A stretch of DNA of 24,162 nt, from positions 1-24,162 of the forward strand of contig WLLZ01000017.1 in the NCBI GenBank assembly GCA_009700485.1, in the 5' to 3' direction. How positions within the stretch are numbered: position 1 is the first letter of the stretch; each line of letters starts with the position of its first letter. A model generated the notes under the pieces. That model was given only the letters and a program-made list of their open reading frames with translations, searched no databases and was not told the DNA's origin. Shown here piece by piece: positions 1 to 8,629 of the stretch. This DNA comes from Actinomycetota bacterium (GTDB lineage Bacteria; Actinomycetota; Actinomycetes; S36-B12). The position numbers and the translations under genes were made by a program.

Positions 1-231
1 TAGGTAAGCCGCACCGATTTCAAATGCGGTTACGCCTAACCCCCAGCGCTGCTCCTCCGGGAAATGTACGACGAATCCCTCGCGCTCCATAGCCGCTAGC
101 AGGTGATAAGTCGAAGATCGAGGTAGGCCAAGTGCAACCCCTAGAGCAGTCGCGGTTACCGGGCCCGGGGCCTGGGCAAGTACCCGGAGGGCTCCCATCG
201 CCCGGGTTGCCGCTGGGGCGTTACTTGACAT
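1..231 (-). CDS. IclR-family transcriptional regulator (N-terminal part, cut by window start)
   Basis: A minus-strand reading frame starts with ATG at 231-229 and stays open for 77 codons to the window edge, so the C-terminal effector domain is not seen. The translation begins MSSNAPAATRAMGALRVLAQ. It continues with a winged helix-turn-helix of IclR type: a recognition-helix region around GLPRSSTYHLLAAMEREGFV (residues about 36-55), then wing-like WGLGVTAFEIG. The gene is divergent from hutU, with about 80 bases between the starts. It is therefore a reasonable candidate for the local regulator of histidine utilisation, but that is inferred from position only. The family is clear from the HTH; the ligand is unknown. 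Confidence 0.8.
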   Translation of the reverse strand, partial: MSSNAPAATRAMGALRVLAQAPGPVTATALGVALGLPRSSTYHLLAAMEREGFVVHFPEEQRWGLGVTAFEIGAAYL

Positions 232-254
232 CTGACTCCAAAATCTCGTATTTC
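225..254 (+). promoter_or_regulatory. Possible hut operon promoter
   Basis: A perfect TTGACA hexamer at 225-230 is followed, after 18 bases, by TATTTC at 249-254, a poor -10 match. Transcription would begin near 262 and give a leader of about 50 bases before hutU. The -35 lies inside the first codons of the divergent IclR gene, so that regulator could repress both directions. The -10 is weak, so this is tentative. Confidence 0.25.
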
Positions 255-312
255 AGACAATCAACTAGCTCAAGATAGCGCGCATAGAGGCCGAGAGGAG
301 TCAAATGAGGGT

Positions 313-1998
313 GTGACTACTTATTCGCCCAGCGGGCCCCGGCCGGTTCGCGCACCCACCGGCAACACTTTGACCGCACGCGGCTGGCAGCAGGAGGCAG
401 CTTTGCGGATGCTGCAAAACAACCTTGACCCAGACGTCGCTGAGCATCCGGATGAACTTGTGGTTTATGGAGGCACCGGTAAGGCGGCACGTAACTGGGC
501 CAGTTTTGATGCTTTGGTGCGCACCCTCACCAATTTGAAGGCCGACGAAACCATGCTCGTGCAATCTGGGAAACCAGTCGGTGTGATGCAAACCCACGAG
601 TGGGCACCCCGGGTACTCATCGCAAATTCGAACCTGGTCGGCGACTGGGCAAATTGGCCAGAGTTTCGCCGCCTAGAACATCTTGGCCTAATGATGTACG
701 GGCAGATGACCGCTGGCTCCTGGATCTACATCGGCACCCAAGGTATTTTGCAGGGCACCTATGAAACATTTGCCGCCGTTGCCGAGAAGAGATTCGGTGG
801 CACCCTGGCAGGTACCCTCACCGTCACCGCCGGTTGCGGTGGCATGGGTGGTGCCCAACCTTTGGCCGTCACCATGAATGAAGGTGTCTGCCTAGTCATC
901 GATATCGATGGCACCCGCTTACGGCGCCGGGTCGAAACCCGCTACCTAGATGAAATTGCCAACAACCTCGACGATGCCATTGATCGTGCACTTGCCGCGA
1001 AAGCGCAGCGTAAGCCTCTCTCGATCGGGTTGGTCGGAAATGCGGCCACGATCTTGCCGGAGTTACTACGCCGTGATGTGCCGATTGACATAGTCACCGA
1101 CCAGACATCAGCACATGACCCACTGTTTTATATCCCCGAAGAAATTGATTTTGCTGATGCCCATGAATATGCCGATAAGAAGCCCGAAGAATTTACTGAG
1201 CGAGCCCAGGCATCCATGGCCAAGCATGTAGAAGCCATGGTTGGCTTCATGGATAAGGGCGCGGAAGTCTTTGACTACGGAAATTCGATTCGCGATGAAG
1301 CCCGCAAAGGCGGGTACAAGCGCGCCTTCGCTTTCCCCGGTTTCATCCCGGCCTACATCCGGCCATTGTTCTGCGAAGGCAAAGGCCCATTTCGCTGGGT
1401 TGCGCTCTCTGGGGATCCGAAGGATATTCATCGCACTGACCGAGCCGTACTCGATCTGTTCCCCGATAACGACCACCTGCGCCGTTGGATCACCATGGCC
1501 CAAGAACGCGTCGCCTTCCAAGGTCTCCCCGCCCGAATCTGCTGGCTAGGTTACGGCGAGCGCGACAAAGCCGGCCTTGCCTTCAACGACCTAGTTGCCA
1601 GCGGTGAAGTTTCCGCACCGATTGTTATCGGCCGCGACCATCTTGATTGCGGGTCTGTCGCGTCCCCTTACCGCGAAACCGAGTCAATGCTTGACGGATC
1701 CGATGCGATCGCTGATTGGCCTCTGCTAAATGCCATGGTCAATATTTCATCGGGCGCCTCGTGGGTTTCTATTCACCACGGCGGCGGGGTTGGTATCGGA
1801 AGGTCGATCCACGCCGGACAGGTCAGTGTCGCCGATGGCACCCCTCTCGCCGCCCAAAAGCTCGCACGCGTGCTGTCCAACGACCCTGGCATGGGAGTTA
1901 TCCGCCACGTTGATGCGGGGTATGACCTCGCGGTCGACGTCGCCCACGAACGTCACGTGCATATTCCAATGCTCGACACCGAGCCGGACTCAGAGTAA
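313..1998 (+). CDS. hutU: Urocanate hydratase
   Basis: This is the second enzyme of histidine degradation. It hydrates urocanate to 4-imidazolone-5-propionate in the cytosol using tightly bound NAD+. The 561-residue length is normal for the family. Diagnostic segments are YGGTGKAARNW (52-62), the glycine-rich GCGGMGGAQP (174-183) and RICWLGYGERDKAG, with Cys410 at the position of the catalytic cysteine of the Pseudomonas putida enzyme. The GTG start at 313 is preceded by GAGGAG at 295-300. The nearer ATG at 305 hits a stop after three codons. The gene is first in a hutU-hutI-hutH operon, five bases before hutI. Regulation by the divergent IclR gene is plausible. Confidence 0.97.
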   Translation: MTTYSPSGPRPVRAPTGNTLTARGWQQEAALRMLQNNLDPDVAEHPDELVVYGGTGKAARNWASFDALVRTLTNLKADETMLVQSGKPVGVMQTHEWAPRVLIANSNLVGDWANWPEFRRLEHLGLMMYGQMTAGSWIYIGTQGILQGTYETFAAVAEKRFGGTLAGTLTVTAGCGGMGGAQPLAVTMNEGVCLVIDIDGTRLRRRVETRYLDEIANNLDDAIDRALAAKAQRKPLSIGLVGNAATILPELLRRDVPIDIVTDQTSAHDPLFYIPEEIDFADAHEYADKKPEEFTERAQASMAKHVEAMVGFMDKGAEVFDYGNSIRDEARKGGYKRAFAFPGFIPAYIRPLFCEGKGPFRWVALSGDPKDIHRTDRAVLDLFPDNDHLRRWITMAQERVAFQGLPARICWLGYGERDKAGLAFNDLVASGEVSAPIVIGRDHLDCGSVASPYRETESMLDGSDAIADWPLLNAMVNISSGASWVSIHHGGGVGIGRSIHAGQVSVADGTPLAAQKLARVLSNDPGMGVIRHVDAGYDLAVDVAHERHVHIPMLDTEPDSE

Positions 1999-2003
1999 AC
2001 AGC

Positions 2004-3182
2004 GTGGCGGCTACCGCACTGGTAAATATCGGCACCCTTGTCACCAATGATGCGACCTTGGGTAACGGCACCCTCGGTGTCATCGAAAATGCAGCCTTGA
2101 TTTTCGAAGGCGAACAAATCACGTGGGTGGGGCCCGCCACCGAGGCACCGATCGCCGACCAACGAATTGATCTGGCGGGCCGCGCAGTGCTCCCTGGTTT
2201 CGTCGATAGTCATGCCCACCTGATGTTCGCCGGTGACCGCTCCGCCGAGTTCGCCGCTCGGATGGCCGGTAGTCCCTACCACGCAGGGGGCATCAGAAGC
2301 ACGGTTGCAATGACACGCGCCGCATCTGATGCGCAATTACAAGAAAATCTCACGCGGTTAGTCAATGAGCTCTATTCAACGGGCATCACCACCTTTGAGA
2401 CCAAGTCCGGGTACGGCCTTACGGTCGCCGACGAAAGTCGCGCCCTGGCTATCGCGAGCACAATTACGCCCGAGACGACCTACCTCGGTGCGCACGTGGT
2501 GCCAGCCGAGTTCGCCGACGACCCGGCCGGCTACGTCGATTTGGTAACTCACGAAATGCTCACCGCTTGCGCTCCGCACGCCAAGTGGATAGATGTCTTC
2601 TGTGACCGCGGCGCCTTCGACGGTGACCAAGCCCGGGCGATTCTTCGAGCCGGCATAGATCAGGGGTTAATGGCTCGCGTGCACGCCAACCAATTACAGG
2701 CGGGCCCTGGGATTCAAGTCGCCGTCGAGATGAATGCCGCCTCGGCCGACCATTGCACCCACCTCACCGACACCGACATTGAGTTGCTCGCTGGTAGTAA
2801 TACCGTTGCCACCCTCCTACCGGGAGCCGAGTTCGCCACCCGCTCCCCCTACCCCGATGCCAGGCGCCTACTTGATGCCGGGGCGACAGTGGCCATCGCA
2901 ACAGATTGCAACCCCGGTTCGAGCTTCACCACGTCAATGCCATTTTGTATTGCTCTTGCGGTTCGCGAAATGCGCTTAACACCGGATGAAGCCGTGTGGT
3001 CAGCGACCTTGGGAGGTGCAAGGGCCCTGCGCCGGACCGATATCGGCAGAATCACGGTGGGTGCTCGCGCCGACATTCTTGCCCTCAATGCCCCCTCGCA
3101 CGTGCACCTGGCCTACCGGCCGGGGGTGGACCTGACACATCAGGTCTGGGTCGGCGGCAGAGCGCATAGAGTCGCATCATGA
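2004..3182 (+). CDS. hutI: Imidazolonepropionase
   Basis: HutI hydrolyses 4-imidazolone-5-propionate to N-formimino-L-glutamate, the third step of histidine catabolism. It is an amidohydrolase-superfamily enzyme of 392 residues, which is normal. Metal-binding features are visible: HAH in PGFVDSHAHLMF (His70, His72), His227 in VHANQ, and Asp301 in IATDCNPG. His164 in GAHVVPAEF fits the substrate-binding region. The GTG start at 2004 lies five bases after the hutU stop, and the stop overlaps the hutH start by four bases (ATGA), so translation is probably coupled. The enzyme that removes the formimino group (HutF or HutG) is not in the window. Confidence 0.96.
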   Translation: MAATALVNIGTLVTNDATLGNGTLGVIENAALIFEGEQITWVGPATEAPIADQRIDLAGRAVLPGFVDSHAHLMFAGDRSAEFAARMAGSPYHAGGIRSTVAMTRAASDAQLQENLTRLVNELYSTGITTFETKSGYGLTVADESRALAIASTITPETTYLGAHVVPAEFADDPAGYVDLVTHEMLTACAPHAKWIDVFCDRGAFDGDQARAILRAGIDQGLMARVHANQLQAGPGIQVAVEMNAASADHCTHLTDTDIELLAGSNTVATLLPGAEFATRSPYPDARRLLDAGATVAIATDCNPGSSFTTSMPFCIALAVREMRLTPDEAVWSATLGGARALRRTDIGRITVGARADILALNAPSHVHLAYRPGVDLTHQVWVGGRAHRVAS

Positions 3183-4684
3183 ATACGGTCTCGATCGGCA
3201 ACAGCGGCCTCACCATGGATGAGGTGATCGCCGTTGCCAGGGGGCAGGCCAGCATCACCATCGCTGCGGATGCACTGGCGGCGATGGCCCAAAGCCGAAA
3301 GCAAATCGAAGCCTTAGCCGAGGCGAGCACCCCGGTCTACGGGGTATCAACCGGCTTCGGCGCCCTCGCACAACGACATATTCCTGCGGAACTACGCACC
3401 CAATTACAGCGTTCACTCATCCGATCGCATGCGGCCGGCACGGGGGCCCCAGTTGAGCGCGAAGTCGTGCGCGCCACCATGACGTTGCGCCTCAAAACTC
3501 TCGCATCAGGTCGCACCGGTGCGCGGCCCCTTGTGGCCCAAACCATGGCCGCCCTACTTAATGCCGGCATTACGCCGGTCGTATACGAGTACGGATCACT
3601 CGGCTGCAGCGGTGATCTCGCCCCCCTTGCCCACTGTGCCCTCGTCTTGATGGGTGAAGGCGAGGCCACCGACGCAACTGGCGTAGAGCGCCCCGTAACT
3701 GAGTTACTCGCCCAAGCCGGCATCGAACCACTCGAGCTCCACGAGAAGGAAGGCCTAGCACTTATCAATGGCACCGATGGCATGCTCGGCATGCTCATCA
3801 TGGCTATCGCAGACCTTGAACACCTGTGCGATATGGCCGACCTCGCCGCTGCGATGAGCGTTGAAGGCCTGCTGGGGACCGATGCAGTATTTCGCCCAGA
3901 ACTGCATTTTCCGTTGCGCCCGCACCCGGGTCAAGCACTTAGTGCGGCCCGAATGTATGCGGCACTCGCGGGCTCGGGCATCGTGGCCTCCCATCTGGAA
4001 AATGATGACCGCGTCCAGGACGCCTACTCACTTAGATGCGCGCCTCAGGTGACCGGTGCCGTGCGCGACACCATCACGCATGCCCGCACCGTCGCCGAAC
4101 GCGAACTGCAGGCCCAGATTGATAACCCCGTCGTTCTGGGCGATGGCACCGTCTCAAGCAACGGGAACTTCCACGGTGCTCCGATTGGCTATGTCCTGGA
4201 CTTCTTAGCAATCGCGGTTGCCGATCTTGGATCTATCTCCGAACGGCGCACCGACCGCATGCTCGATAAGAACCGCTCCCACGGCCTGCCACCATTCTTG
4301 GCCGACGACCCCGGTGTTGACTCTGGCTTAATGATCGTGCAATACACCCAAGCCGGGTTGGTGTCGGAGAACAAAAGACTCGCGGTGCCGGCGAGTGTTG
4401 ACTCCATCCCGAGCTCGGGAATGCAGGAGGACCACGTGTCAATGGGCTGGCATGCGGCGCGCAAACTACGCACCGCCGTTGAAAATCTCACCGCCATCAT
4501 CGCAATAGAGATCATGACAGCAGCCCGCGCCATTGAGTTGCGAGCACCACTTGAGCCAGCACCACGAACCGCCCGAGTGATCGCCGAGCTACGTAAGAGC
4601 GTCCCAGGGCCCGGGCCCGATAGGTTCCTTGCACCAGAGATTGCAGCTACCGTGGCCTACGTGCGGACCGCCAACACAGCGTGA
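3179..4684 (+). CDS. hutH: Histidine ammonia-lyase
   Basis: HutH removes ammonia from L-histidine to give trans-urocanate, the entry step of the pathway. At 501 residues it is of normal length. The conserved YGVSTGFG (54-61) carries the catalytic tyrosine. The cofactor-forming loop reads EYGSLGCSGDLAPLAH, so the MIO electrophile would form from Cys143-Ser144-Gly145 instead of the textbook Ala-Ser-Gly. I recall this variant from other actinobacterial HutH proteins, so activity is expected. Later conserved segments include the NGNFHGAP region and SSGMQEDHVSMG. Its ATG overlaps the hutI stop, and it ends six bases before the stop of convergent tauE. Confidence 0.97.
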   Translation: MNTVSIGNSGLTMDEVIAVARGQASITIAADALAAMAQSRKQIEALAEASTPVYGVSTGFGALAQRHIPAELRTQLQRSLIRSHAAGTGAPVEREVVRATMTLRLKTLASGRTGARPLVAQTMAALLNAGITPVVYEYGSLGCSGDLAPLAHCALVLMGEGEATDATGVERPVTELLAQAGIEPLELHEKEGLALINGTDGMLGMLIMAIADLEHLCDMADLAAAMSVEGLLGTDAVFRPELHFPLRPHPGQALSAARMYAALAGSGIVASHLENDDRVQDAYSLRCAPQVTGAVRDTITHARTVAERELQAQIDNPVVLGDGTVSSNGNFHGAPIGYVLDFLAIAVADLGSISERRTDRMLDKNRSHGLPPFLADDPGVDSGLMIVQYTQAGLVSENKRLAVPASVDSIPSSGMQEDHVSMGWHAARKLRTAVENLTAIIAIEIMTAARAIELRAPLEPAPRTARVIAELRKSVPGPGPDRFLAPEIAATVAYVRTANTA

Positions 4685-4690
4685 ACCCGG

Positions 4691-5647
4691 TCAGCCACGA
4701 TCGCTCTTGCCCGAAAGATCGGAAACAGCGCCCGGGTCGTCAAAGTCAGCAAGTGGCTGCTTAAGCGGCCACCGAACCAGGACCACGATCAAAGCTACGA
4801 CCAGCACCCCACCAGCGAGCACCTCTAGGCGGTTCACGACCGATACTGAAGCAAAGGACAGCACCCCCGCACCGAGTTGCTGAGCCAGAATGAAGAATGC
4901 CATCGCCAAGACAAACCAGCCGAATGCCTTGCGGAGTCGATCCGGATGAACCCGGCCCACAAAACTGCTGCCGACCAAGGCGCCGGCAACGGCCCCGGCG
5001 GTGATAACAAGCGTGACGAGCCAATTAATATGAATTGCGGGATTCCAGCTAACCAAGCCACCGTCACCGAACTTCACCGCGTAGCCCAAGAACCCCGCAA
5101 CGGACTTCATCATCACGACTAGCAGTGAGGTGCCAACCGCCATCGGCATCGGCATCCCACCGAGTATCGCCAGGGCCGGCACCACCAAAAAGCCACCACC
5201 GGCCCCCACTAGGCCGGTAACAAAACCCACCACGGCGCCATCCAGCAAGATCCTAAAGAGCGGCAATCCCGTGTGGTCCTTGGCCTTGATTTTCTTGCGA
5301 ACCCGGATCATGGCGATCGCGGTGACCCCCATCATTACCGCAAAGGCCGCCATCAGCAGCGCACTTGGTAAGTGCACACCAATTTGGCCACCGATAAACG
5401 CACCCACCATCCCGGCCCCACCAAAAATCAGCCCGGTACGCCAGCGGACTCGGTGCCCCCGTGCATGGCCGATTAGACCGAATGCGGATGTCACGGCGAC
5501 CACAAACAGGCTTGCGGCGATGGCGTCCTTGGTGTCGAACCCCATTACGTAGACCAGCAACGGGGTGGTCAGGATTGAGCCGCCGCCACCCAAAATGCCC
5601 ACCGCTAGACCAATGAAGATGGCCAAGGCCCCGGCTAATGCCAGCAT
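4691..5647 (-). CDS. tauE: TauE/SafE-family sulfite (organosulfonate) exporter
   Basis: This 318-residue integral membrane protein is of the TauE/SafE (formerly DUF81) family, members of which export sulfite or sulfonates. The family's tandem-repeat design is visible: GLAVGILGGGGSILTTPLLV near the N-terminus is echoed by GLVGAGGGFLVVPALAIL in the middle, each leading into several hydrophobic helices. A basic cytoplasmic loop (IRVRKKIKAK) separates the halves. The gene is last in the dsrE2-tusA-soeBC-soeA-tauE run, 50 bases after soeA. That position, together with the taurine operon downstream, argues for relief of sulfite produced by Xsc. Family membership is firm; sulfite as the substrate is inferred from neighbours. 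Confidence 0.85.
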   Translation of the reverse strand: MLALAGALAIFIGLAVGILGGGGSILTTPLLVYVMGFDTKDAIAASLFVVAVTSAFGLIGHARGHRVRWRTGLIFGGAGMVGAFIGGQIGVHLPSALLMAAFAVMMGVTAIAMIRVRKKIKAKDHTGLPLFRILLDGAVVGFVTGLVGAGGGFLVVPALAILGGMPMPMAVGTSLLVVMMKSVAGFLGYAVKFGDGGLVSWNPAIHINWLVTLVITAGAVAGALVGSSFVGRVHPDRLRKAFGWFVLAMAFFILAQQLGAGVLSFASVSVVNRLEVLAGGVLVVALIVVLVRWPLKQPLADFDDPGAVSDLSGKSDRG

Positions 5648-5697
5648 AAATTCATCGCCTTATCTGCTAGTCAACCCCTTGAGTGCTCGCGGAGCAA

Positions 5698-8592
5698 CTA
5701 ACTATCCGGATTCGCATGGAATGCGCGACGTATCGGTTTCACCGGCCGCATCATGAACTCCGGTCGGCGCATCCCCGAAGCACTCGGCCCGGGCCGGGTC
5801 TTGGCGAGCCACTCTTGATAGACCTCGCGCGACCGCTTGGTGTCAACGACGACATCACCATATTGATCCTCGGGATGCGCTTTCTCGATCACGACTTTCT
5901 GGTGCCAGCACTGCATCCCCGACCACGGATCCGGATGCACCGGGAACGCTAGGTTCTGGTGGACCCCCGGGTCATCCCAATTGATCCGCATTGAATCCGG
6001 GTCGTCGCTTTCGAATGGCTTGACATGCTCCTTATAGCGCAGGCGCCAGCGGCCATCGTCCATTCGGCCGATATCTACCAGGCCCATCACCCACCTGCTC
6101 CCCGCGTTCTCCGCGGTGCGCCAGCGGCCCATGTGGTGTGATAGCGCGACAACGCCGGGGCGAATCGCCTCGGTTGACCAGATTCGTGCAACGAAGTGGC
6201 CGATCTCGGTTGTCACTCGAACCATGTCGTCGGTCTTGAGGCCAATGCGCTCCGCATCAATACTGTTCATCCACATCGGATGCTTATTGGAAATCTCGTT
6301 GAGATACTTCGCATTGCCAGACCGTGTATGAATCAGTGTCGGTAGCCGGAAAGTCGGAATCAACACCATCTCACCGTGGCTCGGATCGATCTGCGCCGCG
6401 GAAACATGTGACTCGATGTAGCCAGGAGTCGCATACTCGGGCCATCCGAAATCGACCATTGTTGACGAGAACAACTCGAGGCGACGCGATGGCGTCAGCC
6501 AGCCCGCGACTTCGCTGCCATCATCAAGGACGACACCGACCGAGCCGGCCTCACCGACCAGTGGCGGCGTTGACTCCATCGTTGTGGGCTTGCGGAGCAC
6601 ACCTTGTGCATCCGCGGTGGCACCGTCGCGCTCGGCCGCACTAAGTTTGCGCTCATCTTGCCGATACAGATCACTTGCAACTTCATAGGCGCCGTACTTG
6701 CGCATGAACTCCAGGGGCGTTAAGCCCATTGACGCTGCCTTCTCCGGCAACCCGGGCACCGTGTTCTCAAAGATCCAGGAGTAATACTCATCGACCGTGA
6801 TTTTTTCACCCGGACGACCCGGTGCCTCAAAGAACTTGCGGATACCAAGTGAGCCATCGGGGTCGATGCGCCAGGAGAGCTCGAACCAGAATTCGTTCTC
6901 TTCCCATACTTCACCGGGGTTAACATCGCGGGTGTCGGTGAACTTCGCACCCATCTTCTCCATGGCCACCCGCCGGACCGGTTGCCTAAAGCCCAGCCAC
7001 TTGCCACCGTACTGCTCATAGGATTGGGTGTCATGGCGCTCAGTGCTATGGCCCATCGGCAGCACATAGTCGGCAAATGACGCAGTCTCTGACCAAGTGG
7101 GCGTTAGGGCCACATGACAACCGACCTTATCTTCATCGGTCAGTGCCTCGATCCACGAGAAACCGTCCGGGTTCGTCCAGATTGGGTTGTAAACACGGGA
7201 GAAGTAGACCTCTAGTTTGCCGCGCCCATCTTGCAGGAAGTGCGGCAACAGGATCGACATCTCATTGGTCGACAGCGGAAACTCCGCCGGCCAGAGCATC
7301 TTGTTCCACAGGTCATGGCCGCCGGGCATATCGGGGCCGTGCGGGATGATCTTGTTCCAGCCGTTGGGGCTGGTACCGCCCTTGGTGCCGACACTTCCGG
7401 TCAAGACTGTTAGGAAGAATAGTGCGCGCGAGACCATCCAGCCGCCAAGGTTGCCCGCGGTCGCAGCACGCCAAACATGCGCCGCTAGCCGACCATCGGA
7501 CTTCGACACAATCTCCGCCAGTTCCGCGATCTGCGCGGCCGGGATTTTGCACTCCTGCGCGGCGTAGTCAAATGTGTATTTCTGATAGTCAGCGGTTAGG
7601 CGGGCCTTAAAAGCCTCGAAGTCCTCCGGGTCAACGTCCGGGTGCATATTGCGCAGGTAGTCGCGCCAGTTCACCCAGCGGTTTAGATAGTCCCAGGCAA
7701 CTTTGTCAGTGCGCAGCAAATAAGACGCGATAGCCAATAGCATCGCCGCCTCACTGCCGGGCCATGGTGACATCCACATATCGGCATGCGCCGCCGTGTT
7801 AGACAACCGTGGGTCTACCACCACCAACGTGGCATCGCCGCGAGTCTTGGCCTCCATGATGCGCTGGGCATGGGGATTGAAATAGTGGCCGGCTTCCAGG
7901 TGGCTTGAAATCAGCAGGATTACCTTTGCATTTGCATAGTCTGGCGATGGTCGGTCGTAACCGCCCCACAGGCTGTAGCCAAGTCGCGCACCGGCTGAAC
8001 ACACATTGGTATGACTGTTATGGCCATCGACTCCCCAAGCAAGCAGTACTCGCTCGGCAAAGCCATCCTCACCCGGGCGACCGACGTGGTAGATGACTTC
8101 GTCGCGTCGCTCTTCGATAATCGCCTTGCGGATTCGGCCAGCGACCTCATCTAGGGCCTCATCCCAAGAAACCCGCTCGAATTGGTTACTGCCGCGCGGG
8201 CCGACCCGCTTGAGTGGATAAAGAATCCGCTCGGGATCATTTATCTGATTGATAGTTGCCGGGCCTTTCGCGCAGTTGCGCCCACGCGAACCAGGATGGG
8301 CCGGGTTGCCTTCTACCTTTAGAACCTCGTTGGTCTCTTTATCGACATAGGCCAACAAACCACAGGCCGACTCGCAATTAAAGCAAGTAGTTGGCACCAG
8401 CGCATAGTGACGACCGACCTTGCGCGGGTGCGCCTTGGCGTCATACATGATGACGTCATCCCACTGGTCAACCGGTGGATAGTTGGAAAGGGTGTCGCGG
8501 ACCCGAAGCCCATAGTGCTCGGGTTGGTCGTCGCCGACCGGTTGGGCCGCCGGGCCGACTGAAACCGAGCTTTTGTACTTACGCGAGCTCAT
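5698..8592 (-). CDS. soeA: Molybdopterin oxidoreductase, SoeA-like sulfite dehydrogenase catalytic subunit
   Basis: This is a large (964-residue) DMSO-reductase-superfamily subunit that should carry bis-MGD molybdenum and one [4Fe-4S] cluster. The N-terminal cluster ligands are Cys70, Cys73, Cys77 (CFNCESAC) and Cys107 (NCAKG). Cys198 in SHTNVCSAG is a candidate molybdenum ligand by analogy with PsrA-type enzymes. No twin-arginine signal is present at the N-terminus. This matches the cytoplasm-facing SoeA of purple sulfur bacteria and roseobacters and differs from periplasmic Psr/Phs enzymes. The start ATG at 8592 has GGGAG about ten bases upstream. It follows the soeBC fusion gene by 37 bases and precedes tauE. 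The proposed reaction is sulfite oxidation to sulfate with electrons to quinone. A polysulfide or thiosulfate reductase role is the main alternative. Confidence 0.8.
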   Translation of the reverse strand: MSSRKYKSSVSVGPAAQPVGDDQPEHYGLRVRDTLSNYPPVDQWDDVIMYDAKAHPRKVGRHYALVPTTCFNCESACGLLAYVDKETNEVLKVEGNPAHPGSRGRNCAKGPATINQINDPERILYPLKRVGPRGSNQFERVSWDEALDEVAGRIRKAIIEERRDEVIYHVGRPGEDGFAERVLLAWGVDGHNSHTNVCSAGARLGYSLWGGYDRPSPDYANAKVILLISSHLEAGHYFNPHAQRIMEAKTRGDATLVVVDPRLSNTAAHADMWMSPWPGSEAAMLLAIASYLLRTDKVAWDYLNRWVNWRDYLRNMHPDVDPEDFEAFKARLTADYQKYTFDYAAQECKIPAAQIAELAEIVSKSDGRLAAHVWRAATAGNLGGWMVSRALFFLTVLTGSVGTKGGTSPNGWNKIIPHGPDMPGGHDLWNKMLWPAEFPLSTNEMSILLPHFLQDGRGKLEVYFSRVYNPIWTNPDGFSWIEALTDEDKVGCHVALTPTWSETASFADYVLPMGHSTERHDTQSYEQYGGKWLGFRQPVRRVAMEKMGAKFTDTRDVNPGEVWEENEFWFELSWRIDPDGSLGIRKFFEAPGRPGEKITVDEYYSWIFENTVPGLPEKAASMGLTPLEFMRKYGAYEVASDLYRQDERKLSAAERDGATADAQGVLRKPTTMESTPPLVGEAGSVGVVLDDGSEVAGWLTPSRRLELFSSTMVDFGWPEYATPGYIESHVSAAQIDPSHGEMVLIPTFRLPTLIHTRSGNAKYLNEISNKHPMWMNSIDAERIGLKTDDMVRVTTEIGHFVARIWSTEAIRPGVVALSHHMGRWRTAENAGSRWVMGLVDIGRMDDGRWRLRYKEHVKPFESDDPDSMRINWDDPGVHQNLAFPVHPDPWSGMQCWHQKVVIEKAHPEDQYGDVVVDTKRSREVYQEWLAKTRPGPSASGMRRPEFMMRPVKPIRRAFHANPDS

Positions 8593-8629
8593 TAGTTATG
8601 TACTCCCTTTTCCCTTGTTGCAGTCACGA

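Noticed and set aside
1108..1521. A 137-codon minus-strand frame inside hutU
   Set aside because: It lies wholly within the highly conserved hutU frame, has no ribosome site and no recognisable family.
5130..5552. A 140-codon plus-strand frame antisense to tauE
   Set aside because: Its Thr/Pro/Ala-rich translation is what the reverse complement of a Gly/Ala/Val-rich membrane protein gives; tauE is the real gene.
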